From Sphaerolaimus hirsutus (lineage: Eukaryota; Nematoda; Chromadorea; Monhysterida; Sphaerolaimidae), in contig OZ038459.1 in the NCBI GenBank assembly GCA_964036195.1, positions 9,669,206-9,733,205 on the forward strand: 64,000 bases of DNA, given 5' to 3'. The notes under the pieces were generated by a model. That model had not been told where the DNA came from. It searched no databases and was given only the letters and a program-made list of their open reading frames with translations. The position numbers and the translations under genes were made by a program. Positions 48,337 through 59,256 of this stretch are shown here, one piece after another (position 1 is the stretch's first letter; every line of letters starts with the position of its first letter).

Positions 48337-49410
48337 CAGAGTTGGAAAAACGTATTTACGTTTACCCGAAATACCCGGTTATTCGGGTATTTATATTTAC
48401 GTTTACGTTTACGTTTTCCAAAAATACCATTACGTTTTGTTACGTTTTCCTGACCAAAATACCCGGGTACTAGGGAAAACGTAAAAATTATGATATTTAG
48501 TAGTTTCTTAGTGGCCGCGCCCTCAGACGGAAATCACATTTCCATGATTTCTCTACAGATTTTAATCATTGAGCACATAAAATGATCAGAATGCTGTGGC
48601 GATCCCATTAGTGCAGCGATTGGGATGATCACAAACAATAGCTAAAACATTTTATAAACTCCAATACATAGTCACCATTGTCTACCGACCATAGTCGATG
48701 CCGCACAGAGAATGTAGGTAACTGTATTTTGTCATAAATGGACAACAAATTATGAACAAAATAGTGAAAGAAATGCCATTTTAATGATTAAAAATTCAAC
48801 ACAATTACATTTACTCTCTCCAGATAGGTGTGGCAGATTTCACAGTATATTTGATGGAGTGTTTTTTCAAAAAAGACTAAAAACAGTTTTAAAAGTTTCA
48901 ATGCACTGAAATTACTGTCTGTTCCCATTACATTGGTGGCTGTAGAGTGACCGTTTAGCCATGGGCTTGTGAAATTTGCTAAAATAATCAATTTGGGATC
49001 AGAATAATTTGAATGAAAATTATGTATCAGATTTAATTACAAAAACGTGTAATTTTTGTTCAATATTTATGTTTATCTCATCGCTGTTTGTCCATTATCA
49101 TTAATGATAATGTTATTGATAATTGTTATAGTTGTCTTACTCATGTTATTGATTATGGTGAGCATGTAGTGCTAAAAACATGAAGATATTGCATGGAAAT
49201 AAGTGATTGTTCCATCCAAAGGTGAAAATAGTGGTATTTTGCAAAGCAGTGGCAAATATGACACATAACATTTTTACGTTTACGCTTTTTTTACGTATTC
49301 CTTGGTATTTTAAAAATACCTTACGTTTTAGTATTTATACTTTTGATTTGGAAAAGGTATTTACGTTTACGTTTACGTTTTCTAAAAATACCAGTATTTG
49401 TACAACTCTG
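48337..49410. mobile_element. hAT-like ACGTTTACG-word element (duplicate)
   Basis: Copy of 30575-31648 with gtgtgatg on both sides. Confidence 0.86.
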
Positions 49411-49862
49411 GTGTGATGTCCGCCGAGTATGATACCTAGCAAAGAGGATACAATATATACATACGTGAAAAAGTATGATTTATTAAACATTTAAAATGGA
49501 TACCCATTTTTCAAATGTCAACTGTAATTGAGTAGGTAATTACGGCACTCGTGTTGTAAACGAGAGGCGCAAATTCTAATACCGTCAATCTCAGTGCAAA
49601 TTTTGCACTTTTTCTCTATGCTTAAATAATAAACATTAGGAACAACATCATGAAGAATCTCACGATGTTATCGGACAAATTACAATTGTGCCTGTGACCA
49701 GCACTTTCTGTCATTCTCAACAAATCAATTGCATTAAAATTTCAATAGGGGGACTCTGAATATGAATCTGCTTCACGCAAAAAATAGATAATAAATAACG
49801 AAGATCATGTGACATTCGACTGGGCTTATTCCTACTGAAAGAATTGCAAATGTGAAACCACC

Positions 49863-49972
49863 ATGAAGTTAATAAACAGTGTGACATGTCTGTGCCTACT
49901 ATCAGTTGCTTTCAAATCCACAACTGCTGGGCAGTCAACAGACTACGATGTTGGAAGAAGTGAAAGACAAAG
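49863..49972 (+). CDS. Gene 2 exon 1 (signal peptide) of the complete copy
   Basis: Residues 1-36 plus two bases of the next codon: MKLINSVTCLCLLSVAFKST, then TAGQSTDYDVGRSERQ. The hydrophobic core is residues 7-17; cleavage is likely after residue 22 or 23. The donor AAAG/GTCTATG is weak but gives phase 2, matching exon 2 at 57255 and making Arg from AG plus G. The joined three-exon reading frame is 468 nt including stop. The protein is probably secreted; its role is unknown. The intron is about 7.3 kb and made almost entirely of transposons. Confidence 0.65.
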
Positions 49973-49989
49973 GTCTATGCCTGGGCCAC

Positions 49990-50158
49990 CAGGGGTGGCC
50001 AGTGTTTTTTAAAGGTTTTTTAAAACTATTTTTTAAATACAAGCATCGAAACCATTTTTTTAAACCGCCTAGTGCCAAAACACTTCCTGCATTTCGAGTT
50101 TTTCAAAAATGAATATCTGCGTTTTGAGTTGTTTTTCCGAGTTTTTCAAGCTTTTTTA
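49990..50158. mobile_element. hAT-type end and TTTTTAAAC words; left edge of the extra segment
   Basis: CAGGGGTGGCCAGTG at 49990 as in copy 1. Identity with copy 1 stops at about 50058 in TTTTTTTAAAC. The remainder to 50158 has TTTCGAGTTTTTCAAA words. Confidence 0.55.
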
Positions 50159-50923
50159 GACCGCGATTACACAGTTTTTTGTGACGACTGACAACACTAC
50201 AAGGTTCAATATGTTAAGAAAAAGGTTCCATATCATGAGAAAAAGTGATCATTCATACATTCTACATAGTCGAATGTGCATGTCAAATTGCAGAAATGTA
50301 CTTGTAGCTCATGAGTTATGGATATTTAGCTTTTTATTCAACAACAACAATAAAAATTCATTTTCAACATAATGCAACACTATGCATTTAAACGTTACTC
50401 GTCGGCTCGTGAGCAAGATTTGAATTGGGATGGGAACCATTAGGCCCATTTTTTGGAGAAAAAAAATTGAATATCCTTGTCATTGCATCGATATGGTTTA
50501 CAAAATAAGCAAGTGCAGGGTTTGTTCTTCCTGGAATACACATACAGTAACTCATTTACTTGCGGAAATTTTGCACACAAGGTATTTTTACATAAAATAA
50601 TGAACTATTTTTTAAACTCTGTGGCGCTTTTTTTGCGCTTTGTAAAACGCCAGCGCCAAGCGCTAATGGCGCCTCGGCATCATAGCGCCAAGCGCCAAAA
50701 GCGCCATGGCGCTTTTCCATAGCACGGCGCCAAGCGCCAATGGCGCCACAGCAAAAAGGCGCCAAGCGCCAAAAGCGTCATGGCGCTTTTTGCTTTGGCG
50801 CTAGCGCCATGGCGCTTTTACATCACTAGGCTTCACACATGAAAAATATTTCATATGTATCGCACAAGAATGGCTTAAAAATCACATTTTTGTTGTCACA
50901 GTCATCACAGTGTAAACGCTGTC
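50159..50923. mobile_element. Harbinger-like element with nested GCGCC element
   Basis: Ends GACCGCGATTACACAG and complement of GACAGCGTTTACACTG, flanked by TTA at 50156-50158 and 50924-50926. Related to 30039-30515. A GGCGCTT-word hAT-like module (50622-50828, right end TTTTACATCACTA) is inserted inside. Confidence 0.68.
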
Positions 50924-50926
50924 TTA

Positions 50927-51309
50927 TCAAATATTGGTTTAAAGTGTAGATACCTAAATACCATCATACCACATAGCATCTGCGTATTCATTCAAGTGTC
51001 GATAAAGTCCACAAAAATGTCCACAACAGTCCACAAAATCAAAAAATGTGCCACAACATAAGCATCAACAAAATGTCCGAAAGATGATAATTAACGCAGT
51101 ACGCCAACGTATGTGCACTGTATGGGAGACCGTGGAATTGATCTGAATTGCAACTATACTCACGCATGCATTTTTATTGAAGCAGGGTATCTGAACTACT
51201 TACCCATCCCAAAACACCTCATATTTAAATGCAAAAAAAATCACATTTAAGAAAAAATTGGAATATATGGAAATATCACTGGGCACTGGCTTAAAGCACC
51301 CTTAACCCC
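50927..51309. other. No gene or recognised element
   Basis: AT-rich sequence inside the long intron of gene 2; nothing supported. Confidence 0.4.
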
Positions 51310-51475
51310 ACCAGTGCACAAAACAAAAAAACATTTCTGTATTTTCTGTGTTCTCCAGAAAGCTCATTCGAGTTTTGAGTTTTTCAAAGAATTCGACTTT
51401 CCATGATTCTGTGTTAAACCAAAAGATGAAAACTCAATGAGTTTCCGTATTCAACATGTTTGCTATTGCCATCGT
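51310..51475. repeat. Dispersed repeat related to 190-420
   Basis: Shares TCTGTGTTCTCC, GAGTTTTGAGTTTTTCAAA and AACTCAATGAGTTTC blocks in the same order. Confidence 0.5.
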
Positions 51476-51854
51476 TGCAAGTGGCACTATCAGATACAGA
51501 TTTTGAACGTTGCTCTGTATCAACGAGAGGAATCCATAACTAGTGATGTAAAAAGCGCCAGACTTTTGGCGCCAGGCGCCAAAAGCGCCATGGCGCTTTT
51601 CGATTGGAGGCGCCAAGCGCCAATGGCGACACAGCAAAATGGCGCCAAGCGCCAAAAGCGCCATGGCGCTTTTCTGGACATGAGCGCCAAGCGCCAATGG
51701 CGCCAGGAAGGTATGGCGCCAAGCGCCAATGGCGCCAGCGCCAAAGTGATTTTCCTTTTAGGATGGAGGGGCAGTTCACCTGTCAGTTTTATCGTCTTAT
51801 ATGACTTCTTTCATTACCCAAAACATGATAACAGCCAAAAAGGTTTCTTACTTA

Positions 51855-52320
51855 ACACTAGGGGTAGGAATGACACCTTTGGACAGTCACAAGCCCTGTA
51901 AAGTATTCCTTGTAAAATGCCAAAAGTCATGTAAAAACTCTGTAAAATGTAAAATGTCACGTAAAATACCCTGTAATTGTCATATTTCATGCAGTGTCAT
52001 TTTTAGTCATATGTAATACCCTGACGATTTAAGTTTACTTTTACAGCTTGTTTGAAAGAAAAGTTATAGGCCGTAAGAAAATTTAGAAGTGGTAATAAAG
52101 GTACTTAGTGGTAAAGGTCAAATGACAGGTAAAACATATACCTAACTAAGTTTGATACTGTCAGATGATTTACTTGCCACTAAGAGCTATCGTTTTACTT
52201 GGCCTCTCGTCGGTGTGTCCGTGATTAGTCAACTGATTTTTTACATTTGAATTTTTCTAAATTCACATTAATTTCCACTGGGTGGTTTGCAATTTTTTAA
52301 TGCAAGCACACTGTCACATC
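51855..52320. repeat. CCTGTAAAATGTC-word repeat, then unrecognised
   Basis: 51855-52030 starts TAGGGGTAGGAATGACACC and carries GTAAAATGTC words. A related inverted-looking terminus (TGTCATTCCTGCACCCTG) and the same words lie at 54570-54700. The pair may be ends of another element enclosing 52-54.5 kb, but no matching target duplication was found. Confidence 0.4.
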
Positions 52321-52324
52321 AAAA

Positions 52325-52690
52325 AATGGGTGTTTGGATGCGCGGTGAAGCGTCGTGAAGTGTCTTCACGCCGACGCTTCCCGACGCTTCACTAACTCGT
52401 TCTGCGCTTCCACACGCTTCACCAAATTTTGCGTGAAGACACTTCACGCTTCTTAACATGGTGCTGGCACGCAAATGTATGTGTGAGTGAAGCGTGTGGA
52501 AGCGCCAAGCGGCGTGAAGTGTCTTCCACAAGTTTTGGAAGCGCGTGAAGCGTTGGTGAAGTTAGGTGAAGCGTGTGGAAGACACTTCACCACAAATTTA
52601 ATGATTCTTGGTGGAGCGTGTGGAAGCATGTGGAAGCGAGCCGCTTCACGCGCATCCAGCCCGCTTCCCGACGCATCACACCCCCATTTA
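52325..52690. mobile_element. GTGAAGCGT-word palindromic element
   Basis: Dense GTGAAGCGT/ACGCTTCAC and GTGTGGAAGC words in both orientations. Imperfect inverted ends ATGGGTGTTTGGATGCG and complement of ATGGGGGTGTGATGCG. Same design as the other word-array elements. Confidence 0.55.
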
Positions 52691-52814
52691 TGCAGTGTGT
52701 TACATATTACCATTTGGTACTGGAGTTGCCTTTATTTATTTTAATTTCACAATTTCACAAAACAATGGCTGAACCAATCAAATGACATTTTTTTATTGTT
52801 AATGCACATTTGAT

Positions 52815-52935
52815 TGTTACCGTATTACCTCGAATTATCCCCCCCCCCGTTGAATTGACCCCCCCTCGAAATACCCCCCTAAAATTTGGCTGAGGAAATA
52901 ATAAACCCCCCTCGTAATACCCCCCCCTAAAATTG
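52815..52935. mobile_element. C-run element
   Basis: TACCGTATTACCTCGAATTA start, C on plus. The adjacent GAGTGTAAAGAGAACGTACA block also follows the copy at 59257, suggesting a longer shared element. Confidence 0.6.
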
Positions 52936-53392
52936 AGTGTAAAGAGAACGTACATGACAAATACCGTAGTTTGTGATCTGTACAATGCAGAACACACGTT
53001 AAAATGATGATTAAGTGATGTAGGGAAGGGCTTATGTGTATATATCAATAAACCTATATATTTCTGAGTGAACTGCACGCAAAGTATGCCACATGTAAAG
53101 TATGCCCAATGCAAAAGATAGGAGGCGCGAAGTTCATAGGGTCATTGTACCCGATTTGTGAATGATTTCACACAGAATGCGGACACTTTTAATTTGCACG
53201 TGCATCCTGTGAATAAAGGTAGTTTCGTAACAGCTTCCAAAGTTACATGCTACGTTACACGCTACACGCTACAGCCGTGACCTACTAACTCACTCGCTTT
53301 CTACTGTCTGGATTTTGCTCGTGGATTTAGCAAAATTGATGCTCGCCAAAGTCAAGGCTTGCGATCTTGGGTAATGTTTACCGAACCCCCCC

Positions 53393-54475
53393 TAGGGTTG
53401 GGAATTTCAAAATTTTTGGTTCTGGTTCTCGGTTCCAAAAGATTTCGGTTCGGGTATCGGTTCTCGGTTCCTGAAAATTTTCGGTTCCGGTTCTCGGTTC
53501 GCTTCTTAAACTCGGTTCCGGTTCGGTTCTCAAATGATCAAAATTTCGGTTCCGGGTAATAAAATAACCGGGTATCGGGTAATAATCGGCTGAACAATAG
53601 AAAAACAATATAAACTGCCGGTCAATATAAACTGGCTTTTGCTCAAAAAAATTTCAAAAGTTTATAGTTTGATCCAGGAAGGGAGTTAGGCCAAGGTGTT
53701 CGTATTTTTGGATAGCCCTGACATTTGTCTACTCGCACCCCCGGGGGAACCCCTGTGGCTGCACCCCCGCAGCCACAGGAGCGCCTCCCATAAAATTTTT
53801 AAATATTTGAGTTGGTCAATATAATCAAGCTTTTTGCAACATTTTTTATGCTCGCTTTACACGGAATGTGTAAAGCGAGCAAAAAAAATGCCGCAAAAAG
53901 CTTGATTATATTGACCAACTCAAATATGAAAATTTTTTACGGGAGGCGCCCCTGTGGCTGCGGGGGTGCAGCCACAGGGGTCCCCCCGGGGGTGCGAGTA
54001 GACAAATGTTAGGGCTATCCAAAAATACGAACACCTTGGCCGAACTCCCTTCCTGGATCAAACTACAAACTTTTGATAAAATTTTGAGCGAAAGCCAGTT
54101 TATATTGACCGGCAGTTTACAAGACCGGTAATAATTGGCTGAACAATAGAAAAACAATATACAAGACAAACAATAATGTTTACATGTGTAAGTACATTGG
54201 TTGGAATCATTTTGCAAACAGATGAATTTTGCAATTCTGAACATGCACCAAGATGTTCAGCTGCTGTTTTAAGGCTTAGATGTAGGTGTTGACAAAACGC
54301 TGTTTAAAAACTTAAAGATTCCTAGAAAATTTCGGTTCTTTTGGGTATTTACTTCGGTTTCGGGTATAAGTGCCGGTTCTCAGTTCCGGTTTGGTTCTCA
54401 AGGTTGGTTCCGGTTCTCGGTTCTTGGTTCCAAAATAGTGCTCAGTTCTCGGTTCGGTTCGGTTCCCCAACCCTA
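53393..54475. mobile_element. hAT-like element, CGGTTC-word family
   Basis: Ends TAGGGTTGGGAA and TTCCCCAACCCTA. Flanks accccccc and cccccccc match at seven of eight positions, within a C-run. Terminal zones are arrays of GGTTCTCGGTTCC and TTCGGTTCGG words. It contains the palindrome 53613-54117 between two copies of a 40-bp GGCTGAACAATAGAAAAACA block. Confidence 0.65.
53613..54117. mobile_element. 505-bp near-perfect palindrome (foldback MITE)
   Basis: Arms of about 250 bp meet at a 5-base centre near 53865 (TTTACAC GGAAT GTGTAAA). Ends AACTGCCGGTCAATATAAAC and complement, flanked by TA at 53611-53612 and 54118-54119. Mariner-like target choice. Confidence 0.8.
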
Positions 54476-54559
54476 CCCCCCCCCTATTCGGACCCCTGAA
54501 AGGTGGGGTAGATATTTTGGCTCCAAAAAGCGGAAACGGAAAATGGAAAGTTGACACTA

Positions 54560-55220
54560 AATAATTCCATTATCGGCTGTCATTCCTGCACCCTGTAAAA
54601 TGTCAAGTGTCATGCATAGTGTGAAAAGTCATCTAAAGTGCCCCGTAAAATGTCAAACATCCGATAAAAAATAAAAGTAAGGGCATTTTACAGGGTCCGG
54701 GAGTTTTACCGTGTTCTTCTGTCTACACACACCACCCAATGAGGAATTGGGCGCGCGGCACATTGTGGGGAAGAATGTGAGTGTGGTCATCAATACAGGT
54801 GCTGAAGATTGAACATTGTGAAAATGTTGTCAATTGAACATTATGCCAATTGAACATTATGCGAGTATTAAAACTGTTTCTTATTGGCAAATAGAAATCT
54901 TTATTAGTCTCAACTCGATAATCACAGACATAAATATTCATGTGAACTGTGTATGCAGTCATGTGACATTCAAGTAGAAAGTTGATGGAATTTTTCGTTC
55001 TGTTGTTGAGCAGTCTAGTAAAGGGGGTTGAGGTTATTTCCCCCTTTGAACTCTCCAGCTATTGAACCCTTTGAACTCTCTGAACTCTCCCTGTGGGTTC
55101 ACTTCCCCACCCCAAAAAAGTGCCCAACTCTATCCATCTATCCAGCAGTAGAGATGGAACAAACATTGTTTTTTTCAACGACCCCAGTTTAAAAAACGGT
55201 TTGATGCTTGCGTTTTTTTT
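54560..55220. repeat. GTAAAATGTC words, unrecognised stretch, poly(T)/GGTTTGATGCTTG words
   Basis: No gene. 54570-54700 has GTAAAATGTC words, 54720-55140 nothing recognised. From 55190 begins the word array shared with 32300, where copy 1 and copy 2 rejoin. Confidence 0.4.
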
Positions 55221-57035
55221 AAACAACATTTTTTATTCAAAAATCGGTTTGATGCTTGCATTTTTTTAAACAAGGTTTTTTTATTTAAAAAACGGTTTGA
55301 TGCTTGCGTTTTTTTATTTTTTATTTTTAAGAACGTTTTTTATTTTTAAGAAACCGGAGATGATTTTTTGGTACCATCTCCTGGACCCCCCCCCCCCCGC
55401 CCAAAAAAAAAATCTTTGAGAAATTTTTGGAGGTATCTTTGAGAAATTTTGCCCCTATATCCAATTCAATTTCACTCACCTTCTAAACCTTGAAAAGCCG
55501 ATCTATTGAAACCCTGTAACCCCAAAAAACGTTCTTAGTATTTATGCTCTGGAGGAGCAATTTATTATCTATACAAACCTCTGTGGGGGTCCAAATCCAC
55601 AAGACTACTGCTGCTGTCACTTGCCTATAAATTGGGGGTGCTGATGTTTGTGTAGATGGGCATAGGGATGGAAAAAATGTTGTTTTTTCAATGACCCCAT
55701 TTTTCAAACTTCAGACAAGTGGCAGTACTTTATAATGCTATGTAAATAGCAGTAGAATTACTGTGGAGCCATCAGTGATCCAATAAGCATAATAAGTATT
55801 GATTTCTACCAAAGAATAAATTGTTATATCAACTTGTTACATAAATATATATATCGCCTCTCATCAATTGTTCATGACTTGAAGTGAAGTTGGGCATGGA
55901 ATAGTGCTTACATAATGTTACTAGCAGGATTCTCTCCGACCTTCGGTCGGGTTTATCATGTTTTACTATACTTTAACAAATACTAATGGACACTTGTTAC
56001 CACATCAATTATGAATCCCTTTGAAAATAAAGCCCACGGGGTCCACCATATAAATATTTGCTAGTTTTTCCCATTGCTTTCTATTTCGGCCTATGGTAAT
56101 GTCGTGTCAAAACTGGTGCATTATCTACGCCACATAATAAGACCCCATTATTTGAAATATTGTAAGCACAAGGGGTTCTTTTTAAAATTTATGGTAATGT
56201 AGTGACACGATGCAGTGCAAATTACCATCAGCAATATCAGAAACCCCTGTAGTCACTGTATCAAAAAACCCACATGGATCATGTCATGATTTGTAATTTG
56301 GTATTGTTATTGTTTGTATTGTTGGTACATTACATATTGCTTTTCTAAAAACATGACTAGCATGCGGGCAAGCTGAACTATAAGATATGGAAGTCAAAAG
56401 TGGAGGTATAGAAGTCCAAAGTCAGCACTCAATCCTCAAGCACTCGATTCTTTTCCATCTAACCCATACAGAGCCCATGGTTGGATATCTTATAGTTCAG
56501 CTTGCCCGCATGAAAAACTGGCAAATAATTAGATGGTGGACCCCGCGGGCTTTATTTTCAAAGGGATTCATAATTGATGTGGTAACAAGTGTCCATTAGT
56601 ATTTGTTAAAGTATAGTAAAACATGATAAACCCGACCGAAGGTCGGAGAGAATCCTGCTAGTACAGTTATATATGCCTATAAACACATCTACATCTACGT
56701 AAATGTTCGATTTTTCTACGTCTGCGTATGCGGAATTTCCGAAAATTTCTGGCGAAATAATAGACCCCCCCTCGAATCAACCCCCCCCCTCGAATTATCC
56801 CCCCTCAAATTTTGCTGGCGAAATAATAAACCCCCTGGGGGTATTTCGAGGTAATACGGTACATTGTTATTTGCTTTTTTTTGCTGTCATCAGTCTGAAT
56901 GGGTTTGATATGGTGTGTGAAAAATAACATCCTGCACACTTCATTGAACTGTTTCATAAAATTAATGGTTGTGTAGTGAAAAGGCCACTCAGTTTACGAG
57001 ATTTGCTGCCAGTTATGACAGCGCAATTTTCCATT
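55221..57035. mobile_element. Duplicate of 32303-34117
   Basis: Includes the Helitron-like foldback at 55921-56661 (TA flanks) and a C-run element at about 56746-56863. Confidence 0.8.
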
Positions 57036-57254
57036 CTATGGCGCTTTTTTGGCGCTTTTAAAAAAACTAGCGCCAATGGCGCCACTGGAGAATAGCGCCA
57101 AGCGCCAAAAGCGCCATGGCGCTTTTCGGAAGCACAGCACCAAGCGCCAATGGCGCCAGAGCATTTTAGCGCCAAGCGCCAAAAGCGCCATGGCGCTTTT
57201 TGCTTTGGCGCTAGCGCCATGGCGCTTTTACATCACTATCCATAACACTTGCAG

Positions 57255-57443
57255 GCACAGATGTCCATCTTTGCGTGTGAGCTACTACCTGAAACTGCGC
57301 AAAGCACTGAGTGAAGGGAGATACACAAGGCGGAAACAATCGATGCTGAATGATTGCTATCGAACAGCAGTGAAGAAATTCTGTGGGAAGTATCCAAAGC
57401 ACACCTACTGCAAAATAAACAGTCGAACAGAAAATAGACAGGG
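57255..57443 (+). CDS. Gene 2 exon 2: cysteine-rich exon
   Basis: Acceptor AACACTTGCAG ends at 57254. The donor ACAGGG/GTAAAT at 57443 leaves phase 2. The 189-nt exon encodes residues 37-100 of the joined protein: HRCPSLRVSYYLKLRKALSE, GRYTRRKQSMLNDCYRTAVK and KFCGKYPKHTYCKINSRTEN, with four cysteines (40, 71, 80, 89) and a very basic character. Resembles gene 1 exon A. A hAT-like element ends 16 bases upstream of the acceptor. Copy 1 retains only its first two bases. No enzyme or known-domain motif recognised. Confidence 0.65.
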
Positions 57444-57966
57444 GTAAATATGGAACTTCCAGTTGAAACTTATTGTCAGATCAGATACTGTATCCCATCT
57501 GAATATAGAATCAATTTTTTATTTTCCCATCACATTACCTTTTCCCTTATTTTTGGCTATACATGTGCTTATTTATATACCATTTTTGGCTATTTTTTTC
57601 CTTTTATTTCTTGAAAAAGCTTACATACAAGCCTGAAATACCTCGTAATCTGAATCTATAATCCGAAATACATCTTCTGTACTCGATTAGTTCCAAAAAG
57701 TATATGTAAAAGCAAGTACAGGTACTTTTTCCAGAGAAATGTGAACATATTTACTCAGTTAACTAAGTAAACTTGAGTATAGATATTTTTGAGAAAACAA
57801 AAATATTTATGTTTTAGCAACATTGGAAAAGAGAGTAACGTTGAATGGTAAGTAAAATGGGTGAAAGTGAATATCACTCAATTCAGAGGTTTCAGAGATT
57901 GATGTCATTGTTTGGGAATTTCCGCTGCCAGAACAATCAAGCAGCGCACCATTACGATCATCGGCG
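57444..57966. other. Intron; unrecognised plus TACTCG words
   Basis: 57660-57810 carries ACTCGAT/TACTTTTTCC words like the ACGTTTACTCG repeats and ends TTTTAGCAACATTG, resembling a hAT-like right end (CAACACTG). No supported exon. Confidence 0.35.
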
Positions 57967-58377
57967 AGAACCCGGCCGTAAAGTAAACCCGGCCGTAAAG
58001 TAAATCCGGCCATAAGGCATAGTTGTACAAACATATTTACGTTTACTCGATAAATACGTATACTCGAGTGCTGCGTAAATACGTTTACGTTTCCTCCCGA
58101 AAAAATACCGATACTCAGTTACTCGCGTACTTTTTGAAAGTACGCGAGTACAGAAAACGAATATTTACAGATATTTACGTTTACTCACCTTTTACACAGC
58201 GTAAAAGTAGAAAAATTTTACTTTACGTTTTCTGTATTCAGGTGTGATAAAAATAAAATACTTTACGTTTACGTTTACTTTGAAAAAAGTTCAATACTTT
58301 CAACAACTCTGCCGTAATGATGCCCGGCCTAAAGTAGCACCCTCTACTTTACGGCCGGGTTTACTTTACGGCCGGAC
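57967..58377. mobile_element. CCCGGCCGTAAAGTAAA palindromic element
   Basis: Inverted pairs of CCGGCCGTAAAGTAAA words at both ends, split by the hAT-like element at 58018-58311. An imperfect direct repeat (accatt...acgatcatc) flanks it on both sides. Confidence 0.55.
58018..58311. mobile_element. Short ACGTTTACTCG hAT-like MITE
   Basis: Ends CATAGTTG and CAACTCTG. Flanks ccataagg and ccgtaatg match at six of eight. The 294 bp are ACGTTTACTCG and GTACGCGAGTAC words, an internally deleted relative of 30575-31648. Confidence 0.62.
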
Positions 58378-59256
58378 CATTCCCACGATCATCACCCACT
58401 GGGTTCCTAACAATAGGCAGTATATGATATTTTTATGAAAGTTGGCTGAAGTGAATGTCCGACATTTTGCACTGAATATACTTTGTATACCTTGAAGTGC
58501 TTCTAGTGCTGATCAACTTTTCAGTCAGACTTTAGTTGTGACAAATAGGTGTTCAATTTGAGTGAGAAGACTTTACAGCTTGATTTATTTTTGAAGATGG
58601 GGTAAAGTAAAATTGTGACATTTGATAATTCCACGTGACTCTATTTGAAAATTATATTGTCGGTTTTGTTTTGTCTAATTCCCTGTGGAAGCAAAACATC
58701 AGAGCTCATTGATAACATATTTACTGTGTGCTGACCCTGAAGCCCAGGCCTTGTGTTCAGGCTGAAATGTCAAATAAATTAAAAATTTCAGCTGGGAGAT
58801 TTTTTGAAATTTTTTCAGCATGGGACATTTTCTCAAAGATTAAATTATATTTTCCAGAAGGCATGAGAGATTTAATTACATATTATTGTTAGAGAGATTT
58901 TCTGAGAATATATTTTATTAAATTTTCTCAAAATTAACCATTTTTTGGAATGCTAATTACTGTGTTTTCTCCATGTAAACTGCCTGGGTGTTATACAATA
59001 TTGATGCACTTTTCAGTAAACTTTTTAAAACATGTATAATTCTCAGGTCTTTTGTCATATTTAGAGTGTGTAAACTCTGTGAGCAGTTTGTGTGGTTTTC
59101 TGTGAGCATCTCTACATATTTACATAATCGTTATTCCCACTGTGTAGCTAACTCAATGGAAAAGTGCACTCAGTCAGAACATTCCCACGTTCAAACTAAT
59201 TGGAAATTTCATTATGGTGCAGTTTTTATTTACAGTGTAGATGTTTCAACTTTGCC
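58378..59256. other. No gene; fragment related to 63267-63671
   Basis: 58960-59050 (TTCTCCATGTAAACTGCC, GGGTGTTATACAA, CACTTTTCAGTAAAC) matches the left part of the element at 63267. Otherwise nothing recognised. Confidence 0.4.

Larger units (their letters stand above)
51541..57238. mobile_element. Long hAT-like element, GGCGCTT-word family (5.7 kb, heavily nested)
   Basis: Left end TAGTGATGTAAAAAGCGCC, right end the complement of TAGTGATGTAAAAGCGCC. Exact 8-bp duplication tccataac at 51533-51540 and 57239-57246. Terminal modules 51541-51755 and 57036-57238 are GGCGCTT/AAGCGCC arrays, each shaped like half of the 242-bp MITE at 20172. The interior is filled by other elements listed separately. 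It ends 16 bases before the exon 2 acceptor. No transposase frame remains. Confidence 0.75.
34353..57256. repeat. Segmental duplication, copy 2 (22.9 kb, with 5.1 kb absent from copy 1)
   Basis: Collinear with 16588-34338 except for about 50058-55218. The ends of that extra segment share the microhomology TTTTTTTAAAC, where copy 1 is joined. Confidence 0.92.

Noticed and set aside
34353-50058. Second gypsy, TRIM and hAT copies as independent insertions
   Set aside because: Flanks, target duplications and internal differences are shared, so they were copied with the surrounding DNA.
53359-53608. Repetitive FRFRF/TEPEP-type frames in the CGGTTC element
   Set aside because: Arise from the repeated word and are open on both strands.
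57818-57847. 30-nt phase-2 microexon with excellent donor GTAAGT
   Set aside because: The acceptor TTTTAG/CAACATTG coincides with what looks like a hAT-like right end; without transcripts it is more likely chance. Its insertion would keep frame, so RNA data could revive it.
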